NCBI GenBank assembly: GCA_028293225.1
Contig: JAQGPE010000686.1
Coordinates: 1-13,621 of the forward strand
Length of the DNA stretch: 13,621 bases
Source: Akkermansiaceae bacterium
GTDB taxonomy: Bacteria; Verrucomicrobiota; Verrucomicrobiia; Verrucomicrobiales; Akkermansiaceae
Direction: 5' to 3'
In this document: positions 9,405-13,621 of the stretch, one piece after another
How positions within the stretch are numbered: the stretch's first letter is position 1
Layout: every line of letters begins with the position of its first letter
Position numbers and translations under genes: made by a program
The notes under the pieces: model-generated
The model's input: only the letters and a program-made list of their open reading frames with translations
The model's database searches: none
Told to the model about the DNA's origin: nothing

Positions 9405-10295
9405 ATGCTCTCCCTCTCCTGTTGCCGATTTCTCCCGCTATTGCTGGCATTGACCCCGGCAGCTTCCGGTGCGGGCTCCGACTGGATGAAAACGATCGAT
9501 GGCAAGCAGCCGCTGGCGCGGCTTTCCATCCCGGGAACGCACGATGCGGGAGCCCTCCACGAACCGGTCGCCGGGACAACCCAGTGTCAGAACCTGACCC
9601 TTGCCGCCCAGCTCGAAGCGGGCGTCCGGTTTCTGGACATCCGCTGTCGCCACCAGCACGACGCCTTTGCAATCTATCACGGGCCGGTCGACCAGAAGCT
9701 GACCTTCGACGAGGTGCTGCAAACCGTCTCGGCCTTTCTCAAGAATCACCCCAGCGAGACGGTCATCCTCTCCGCCAAGGAAGAGTATAAAGCGGAGGAA
9801 AACACCCGGTCCTTCGAGGCCACCTTTCAGAGCTATCTCGCGAAAAACCCCGCCATCTGGCACCTTTCCGCCGCTCTGCCTGCTCTGGACGAAGTGCGCG
9901 GAAAGATCGTCCTCTTCCGGCGTTTTCCCAGCACCCTGACCGGCGGGATCGATGCCTCCGTCTGGCCGGACAGCACCACCTTCTCCTCCGGCTCGCTGCG
10001 CGTCCAGGACGCCTACCAGGTGACCTCGAACGACCAGAAATGGGCGGCGATCACCCAGCAACTGACCGAGGCCGCCAGCGGCTCTGCGGCGACGCTTTTC
10101 GTGAACTTCACCAGTGGCACCACCAAGCGGCTGGGAATTCCGAACATCCCGTCCATTTCGGATGACCTCAATGTCAGGCTGGCCGGCTACCTCAGCGCGC
10201 ATCCCGCGGGGTGCTGCGGCATTCTGGTAATGGATTTCGTGACTCCCGACGCCTGCGCCAGAGTCTACGGGACCAACTTTCCACCAGGAAAATAA
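9405..10295 (+). CDS. Secreted phosphatidylinositol-specific phospholipase C-like protein (PLC X domain)
   Basis: A 296-residue exported protein of the bacterial PI-PLC fold (TIM barrel), whose members cleave phosphatidylinositol or glycosyl-PI to diacylglycerol and a cyclic inositol phosphate. A signal peptide (MLSLSCCRFLPLLLALTPAA) is followed by WMKTIDGKQPLARLSIPGTHDAG, with the catalytic His46-Asp47. RFLDIRCR supplies the aspartate and Arg80, and YHGPVD supplies the second catalytic His92. KNHPSETVILSAKEEY and GKIVLFRRF are later barrel strands. ATG 9405 is chosen because the signal peptide then starts at once; an in-frame GTG at 9372 would add 11 residues and is an alternative. Activity on PI is not certain, since most bacteria outside pathogens and soil forms lack PI. 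The gene ends at a terminator shared with the convergent minus-strand gene. Confidence 0.87.
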   Translation: MLSLSCCRFLPLLLALTPAASGAGSDWMKTIDGKQPLARLSIPGTHDAGALHEPVAGTTQCQNLTLAAQLEAGVRFLDIRCRHQHDAFAIYHGPVDQKLTFDEVLQTVSAFLKNHPSETVILSAKEEYKAEENTRSFEATFQSYLAKNPAIWHLSAALPALDEVRGKIVLFRRFPSTLTGGIDASVWPDSTTFSSGSLRVQDAYQVTSNDQKWAAITQQLTEAASGSAATLFVNFTSGTTKRLGIPNIPSISDDLNVRLAGYLSAHPAGCCGILVMDFVTPDACARVYGTNFPPGK

Positions 10296-10330
10296 AAGAG
10301 GACGGAAAGCGCTCGCCTCCCGTCCCCTTT
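10295..10330. terminator. Bidirectional terminator between convergent genes
   Basis: GGACGG (10300-10305) pairs with CCGTCC (10320-10325) around a 14-base loop. After one A-C mismatch the stem continues with AAAG (10295-10298) and CTTT (10327-10330). On the minus strand the stem is followed by TCTTTTATTTTCC, a good T-rich tail; on the plus strand the tail is only TTT. It directly follows the phospholipase stop and lies 20 bp beyond the stop of the minus-strand gene. Confidence 0.7.
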
Positions 10331-10349
10331 GAAATCGGTGAATGCCCGC

Positions 10350-11081
10350 TCAGCGGTGCTGACGGCGCGCGGCCTCTTCCACGAAGACTTCCGCCAGGCG
10401 GAAGCTGCGGCGGGAAAGTTCACGGGCATCGTTGTCGCCGATCAGGGCCAGGCCTTCTTCGCTCACCTCGGCAAGGAAGATCTTCCAGGCCTTCTTGGCA
10501 ATCTGGTCGGAGTCGAGCTTCGGCCGCGGGGCCGCATGCATGGCAGGCGCGGGTCCTGAAACGGGTTCGACGTGGGGGGCTTCGCGAGGCTCCTGGAAAG
10601 AGGCCGGTGCGGCGACCGCGTAACCCTGCGTCGGAGCGGTCTGGAAAACCTGCTGGGAACCACCGCCGCCACCCTGGGGAGGCTGCTGGCCGTGCTTGTT
10701 CTTCTTACGCCGGCGGCGCTTCTTGCCCCCGCCCTGGGAATCCGCGCTTGGCGGTTCGCCGAAGGTGGCGACGGGATCGCCGTGATCCGAGAAATCGGGG
10801 GTGGAACGCTGGGAATGGGAACGTTCGGACCGCTCAGGACGCTCGTCCGGCTCGGAGGACTCCGAACGTTCGGCGGCTTCCCGGCGCGACGGCGCCTCTT
10901 GACGCGGAGCGGCGGACTTCTCGGCCCCGGCGGGTGCGGGAACCAACGGCTCAGGCGCAGAGAGGTTCACGACCGTCTCAGCGGCGGCAGTGGCCGGAGC
11001 GGATTTCGTCACCCGTTTTGCGGGGCGCTTGCGCGCGGTTTTGGCGGCCTTCGGGACCTCTTCTTCAGGAGCATCGCTCAT
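10350..11081 (-). CDS. Low-complexity basic protein of unknown function
   Basis: I do not recognise this 243-residue protein. Residues 1-115 are disordered and rich in Ala, Pro, Glu, Ser and Arg, with a basic KTARKRPAKRVTK patch near the start and a Ser/Glu/Arg-rich run at 66-95. Residues 117-130 are a strongly basic block (GGGKKRRRRKKNKHG), then come glutamine and a polyglycine run (134-144) and a Pro/Ala linker. Only 189-243 looks folded: a helical module with KKAWKIFLAEVSEEGLALI and ARELSRRSFRLAEVFVEEAARR. The composition suggests nucleic acid or ribosome binding, which is inference. ATG 11081 is chosen because the frame upstream of it runs through the terminator of the preceding gene and reads as non-protein. 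No Shine-Dalgarno sequence is seen. The gene follows the pseudopilin on the same strand, but a terminator separates them, so it probably has its own promoter. Confidence 0.72.
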   Translation of the reverse strand: MSDAPEEEVPKAAKTARKRPAKRVTKSAPATAAAETVVNLSAPEPLVPAPAGAEKSAAPRQEAPSRREAAERSESSEPDERPERSERSHSQRSTPDFSDHGDPVATFGEPPSADSQGGGKKRRRRKKNKHGQQPPQGGGGGSQQVFQTAPTQGYAVAAPASFQEPREAPHVEPVSGPAPAMHAAPRPKLDSDQIAKKAWKIFLAEVSEEGLALIGDNDARELSRRSFRLAEVFVEEAARRQHR

Positions 11082-11141
11082 GGCTCGGAAGGAAGAGCGG
11101 GGGAAGCACCCGCGTCGAGCGGAAAGGCCGTGTACCAAAAG

Positions 11142-11172
11142 AAAAAGGTGGCAGCCCTCACGGACTGCCACC
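11142..11172 (-). terminator. Rho-independent terminator of the secretion cluster
   Basis: Read on the minus strand, GGTGGCAG (11172-11165) and CTGCCACC (11154-11147) form a perfect 8-bp stem with a 10-base loop, followed at once by TTTTT and then CTTTT. It lies 19 bp after the pseudopilin stop and closes the gspE-gspF-gspG transcript. Confidence 0.92.
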
Positions 11173-11190
11173 TCGTGGAAAACGGGACGA

Positions 11191-11745
11191 TCAGAAGTTC
11201 TTGATGTCGTCGAGACTATCCTTGTGCTTCGGACTGGAGTTGGTCTTGCCATCCTTGCCGGCGGACCAGAGGTCGAAATCCGGGTTCTGGGCATTGGCGC
11301 CGGTGCGGTAGAGGTAAGCATTCCCCCAAGGATCCACGATGGTGACGTTGGAACCGCCGCTGGAGCTGCGGATCCACTGCTGACCGCCTTTGCCTTCCTT
11401 GTTCAGGTTGGGATCCAGTTCGGCCAGGTAGATCTTGGCACCGGTGGTGCCTGCGGTCTTCGCGTCGACGCCGTCCTGATAAAGGGCCTTGTAGAGCACT
11501 TCCGAACCATTCTGACCGTTGGCGTCCTCATTCACGGGATACTTCCGGTTGTCCGAGTAGTAATCCTGAATCGCGCTTTCAAGCAGCTTGACCTGAACGC
11601 CGGCCTTCTTGCGGGCGACGTTCTGGTTGACGAGCGACATGCCGCCGATCGTGAGACCGGCGAGGATGACGATCAGAGCGACCACCACAAGTAGCTCCAT
11701 AAGGCTGAAGCCTGCGGCGGTATTGCGGCGAAGTGATGTTTTCAC
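11191..11745 (-). CDS. GspG-like major pseudopilin, type II secretion family
   Basis: A 184-residue pseudopilin, the subunit of the short periplasmic pilus that drives type II secretion or of a related type IV pilus. The leader VKTSLRRNTAAG ends with the prepilin peptidase site G12/F13. The mature protein starts FSLMELLVVVALIVILAGLTIGG with the essential Glu5 (E17). The amphipathic helix (NQNVARKKAGVQVKLLESAIQDYY) and NRKYPVNEDANG follow, and the C-terminal part has VDPWGNAYLYR and DFDLWSAGKDGK, the typical GspG calcium-loop region. GTG 11745 is preferred because it gives a normal 12-residue leader; a GTG at 11817, overlapping the upstream stop, would give a 36-residue leader. No Shine-Dalgarno sequence is seen. 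It is the third gene of the E-F-G set and is followed by a strong terminator. Confidence 0.88.
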   Translation of the reverse strand: MKTSLRRNTAAGFSLMELLVVVALIVILAGLTIGGMSLVNQNVARKKAGVQVKLLESAIQDYYSDNRKYPVNEDANGQNGSEVLYKALYQDGVDAKTAGTTGAKIYLAELDPNLNKEGKGGQQWIRSSSGGSNVTIVDPWGNAYLYRTGANAQNPDFDLWSAGKDGKTNSSPKHKDSLDDIKNF

Positions 11746-11789
11746 AGTATGACTGGGTTTACGAAGAGATCGCAGCGAACCGGGGAGGA

Positions 11790-11807
11790 CCGGGGCACAC
11801 GCCCCGG
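11790..11807 (-). promoter_or_regulatory. GC-rich intergenic hairpin between gspF and gspG
   Basis: Read on the minus strand, CCGGGGC, loop GTGT, GCCCCGG: a perfect 7-bp stem with a tetraloop and no T-tract after it. It lies between the gspF stop and the preferred gspG start. It could stabilise the upstream mRNA or set the expression ratio; it is unlikely to terminate transcription fully. Confidence 0.5.
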
Positions 11808-11813
11808 CTCCGG

Positions 11814-13115
11814 TCACTGGTTGCCCATCGTGGAGATAACTTTAATCAGCGGCAGGAACAATGCAAACACCACCGCACCCACGACGAGGGCCAGCATGAC
11901 GATCATGATCGGCTCGAGAATAGAGGTCAGCGCGGTCACCGCGTTGTCCACTTCGTCGTCATAAACGTCGGCGACCTTCAGAAGCATTTCCGGCAGCTGG
12001 CCGGTTTCCTCACCCACGTCCACCATGGAGGTGACCATGTTCGGGAACACCCCGGAGGCATTCATCGGGGTGACGATGGACTCACCTTCCTTAACGGCTT
12101 CGTGAACCTTTTCGATGGCGTCGGAAATCACGACGTTGCCGGCGGTGTCACGGGTGATGTTCAGCGCCTGAAGGATCGGCACACCGGAGGTCACCAGCGT
12201 TCCCAGCGTACGGGAGAAGCGGGCGACGGCGGACTTGCGCTGGATGTCGCCGAAGATCGGCAGCTTCAGTTTCAGGGCGTCGATCACGCGGCGGCCCTTC
12301 TTGGTCTTGCCCCACATGTTGCCGAGGAAGCCGATCACCGAAATAATCAGGAAGATCCAGACAATGTTCGGAACGAAAGGAACCAGCGAGGCGCTAATGA
12401 AGAACTTCGAAGTGCCGAACACGACCTGGGAGATCATCGGCAGTTCCGCCGAGCCCATTTCCTGGAACATCTGTTCGAACTTCGGCACGATGAACAACAT
12501 CAGGAAGACGAGGATCGCGACCGCGATGAACATGACGATCACCGGATACACCATCGCCGAAACGATCTTGTTCTTCAGCTTGTGAGCCTTTTCCTGGTAC
12601 TCGGCGAGACGCACGAGCACGATTTCAAGCACACCGCCGAGCTCGCCGGCCTTCACCATGTTGACATACAACTTGTTGAAGATCTTCGGGTGCTGGGCCA
12701 GCGCCTCGGAGAAGGTCGAGCCGGACTGCACGGAGTCAGCGAGAGCGCTGAGCGTGCCGCGAAGCATCGGATTCGGCTCCTGCTTGGCAAGAACCGTGAG
12801 ACCGCGCAGCAGGGGCAGACCGGAGTCGATCAGGGTCGCGAGCTGGCGGGTGAAGATCATCAGGATCTTCGGCTTGACGCGGCCGCCGGTGGTCGCTTTG
12901 CCACCCTTCTTCTTGGCGACCGGAGCGGCTTTGCCTTTCTTCGCGGCGCCCTTCTTGGGGCCGGCGATTTTGCCTTTGCCGGCTTCCACGACCTGCAATG
13001 GGTAATATCCCTGGGAGCGGAGCTGCTGGATCGCGTCTGCCTCACTTGAGGCATCCACGGTACCGGACGTCTGCTCGCCCTTGGCATCGGCGGCGGTGAA
13101 TTGGAACTGGGGCAT
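11814..13115 (-). CDS. Type II secretion / type IV pilus inner-membrane platform protein (GspF/PilC)
   Basis: A 433-residue inner-membrane protein that couples the cytoplasmic ATPase to pseudopilin assembly. The N-terminal domain (1-45) has SGTVDASSEADAIQQLRSQGYYPLQV, normal for the family. The first T2SSF domain runs from about 83 (FTRQLATLIDSGLPLLRGL) to 180, with YVNMVKAGELGGVLEIVL. Membrane helices lie at about 190-212 and 247-267. The second T2SSF domain runs from about 298 (ARFSRTLGTLVTSGVPILQAL) with VDVGEETGQLPEMLLKVADVYDDEV, and a last membrane helix lies at about 401-423. Unusual is a Lys/Gly/Ala-rich insert at 47-82 between the N-terminal domain and the first T2SSF domain. ATG 13115 has no Shine-Dalgarno sequence. 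The gene lies between gspE and gspG on the same strand. Confidence 0.95.
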   Translation of the reverse strand: MPQFQFTAADAKGEQTSGTVDASSEADAIQQLRSQGYYPLQVVEAGKGKIAGPKKGAAKKGKAAPVAKKKGGKATTGGRVKPKILMIFTRQLATLIDSGLPLLRGLTVLAKQEPNPMLRGTLSALADSVQSGSTFSEALAQHPKIFNKLYVNMVKAGELGGVLEIVLVRLAEYQEKAHKLKNKIVSAMVYPVIVMFIAVAILVFLMLFIVPKFEQMFQEMGSAELPMISQVVFGTSKFFISASLVPFVPNIVWIFLIISVIGFLGNMWGKTKKGRRVIDALKLKLPIFGDIQRKSAVARFSRTLGTLVTSGVPILQALNITRDTAGNVVISDAIEKVHEAVKEGESIVTPMNASGVFPNMVTSMVDVGEETGQLPEMLLKVADVYDDEVDNAVTALTSILEPIMIVMLALVVGAVVFALFLPLIKVISTMGNQ

Positions 13116-13154
13116 GGGGTTGTTTTTTAAATCGGATGCAAAAGATGTTGCGCG

Positions 13155-13171
13155 GCCACCGGGCGGGTGGC
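13155..13171 (-). promoter_or_regulatory. Intergenic hairpin between gspE and gspF
   Basis: GCCACC pairs with GGTGGC over 6 bp around a 5-base loop, in the 76-bp gap between the gspE stop and the gspF start, with no T-tract. It resembles the hairpin at the gspF-gspG junction in place and type. Confidence 0.4.
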
Positions 13172-13191
13172 GACTCGAAAATTCGGATGGA

Positions 13192-13621
13192 TCAGGTGTA
13201 TTTCAGGACTTCCTCGATCGTCGTCGTTCCGAGGTAGATGTTGCGGAGACCATCCTCGCGGAGGGTGGTCATCCCCAATTCCATGGCCTTTTGTTTCACC
13301 ACCACCGTCGGAGCGCGCGAAGTGATCAGTTCGCGGATCGGGTCGGAGATGTCGAGTAGCTCGTAGAGGCCCTTGCGGCCCTTGTAGCCGCTCTTGCCGC
13401 AGACTTCGCAGCCGGAGCCGGTGTAGAAGCTCTTGTCACCCAGTTCATGCGCGGACACACCGAGCTGGTGGAGGATCGACTCGTTCGGCTCGTAGGGGGT
13501 CTTGCAGTTGCTGCAGATGGTGCGGACCAGACGTTGCGCCAGAATCCCTTCCAGAGAAGCAGCCACCAGGAACGGCTCGCAGCCCATGTCCACCAGACGG
13601 GTGATCGCGCCGGGAGCGTCG
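13192..13621 (-). CDS. Type II secretion / type IV pilus assembly ATPase (GspE/PilB), C-terminal part
   Basis: The last 143 codons of a hexameric secretion ATPase; the gene continues beyond the right edge, so the Walker A, Asp box and Walker B motifs are outside. Visible are DAPGAITRLVDMGCEPFLVAASLEGILAQRLVRTICSNCK, the conserved stretch that follows Walker B and the His box in this family, and the tetracysteine zinc motif CSNC ... CEVCGKSGYKGRKGLYELL. The C-terminal end is GMTTLREDGLRNIYLGTTTIEEVLKYT, also standard. Together with GspF and GspG downstream it forms an E-F-G set. Whether it serves type II secretion or a type IV pilus cannot be decided from this fragment, since GspE and PilB share these motifs; the GspG-like pseudopilin favours secretion. 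Confidence 0.93.
   Translation of the reverse strand, partial: DAPGAITRLVDMGCEPFLVAASLEGILAQRLVRTICSNCKTPYEPNESILHQLGVSAHELGDKSFYTGSGCEVCGKSGYKGRKGLYELLDISDPIRELITSRAPTVVVKQKAMELGMTTLREDGLRNIYLGTTTIEEVLKYT

Noticed and set aside
11082..11321. An N-terminal extension of the low-complexity protein up to 11321
   Set aside because: It would run over the pseudopilin 3' end and its terminator, and it reads as non-protein sequence before the MSDAPEEE start.
11746..11817. GTG 11817 as the pseudopilin start
   Set aside because: It overlaps the upstream stop in a plausible way, but it would give a 36-residue prepilin leader and place a strong hairpin inside the coding region. The GTG at 11745 gives a normal leader. 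It is not fully excluded.
10211..13049. Long plus-strand open frames opposite the low-complexity protein, the pseudopilin and GspF
   Set aside because: They run across two terminators and over well-identified minus-strand genes. Their composition (His/Gln/Asp/Arg- or Gly/Arg-rich) is typical of antisense frames.

Overview
This is a GC-rich, gene-dense bacterial chromosomal window of 13.6 kb. It carries type II secretion/type IV pilus genes, periplasmic thioredoxin-like proteins, an ECF sigma/anti-sigma pair and a very large DUF2339 membrane protein, which points to a Gram-negative host. Most start codons lack a recognisable Shine-Dalgarno sequence. Together with the gene content this suggests the PVC group, most likely Verrucomicrobiota. 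That placement is an inference from style and content; no rRNA or other marker is present.

Layout. (1) 12-1876, plus strand: an ECF-type sigma factor overlapping a single-span membrane protein that is probably its anti-sigma factor. (2) 1883-4687, minus strand: a 934-residue polytopic DUF2339 protein, convergent with the anti-sigma gene. (3) 4688-4904: a divergent regulatory region with a perfect 9-1-9 palindrome and a hairpin. (4) 4905-5417, plus: a secreted TlpA-like thioredoxin followed by a strong terminator. (5) 5590-8616, plus: a membrane-anchored thioredoxin-fold protein with a CPC motif, then a hybrid histidine kinase. The kinase frame is cut by one in-frame amber codon exactly where the conserved lysine of its first receiver domain should be; the second receiver continues in the same frame. 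(6) 8715-9272, plus: a maltose/galactoside-type O-acetyltransferase. (7) 9405-10295, plus: a secreted phosphatidylinositol-specific phospholipase C-like protein. (8) 10350-13621, minus: the 3' part of a GspE/PilB ATPase, then GspF/PilC and a GspG-like pseudopilin with its own terminator, then a low-complexity basic protein of unknown function that ends at a bidirectional terminator.

How they fit together. The sigma/anti-sigma pair looks like a self-contained envelope-signalling unit. The CPC protein and the kinase are 9 bp apart and probably form a redox- or ligand-sensing operon. The E-F-G cluster encodes the motor, platform and pseudopilin of a secretion or pilus machine. The most notable observation is the amber-split kinase. 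The next are the histidine-rich membrane sensor with its thioredoxin-fold partner, and the palindrome in the divergent promoter region. No tRNA, rRNA, CRISPR, insertion sequence or phage gene was seen.
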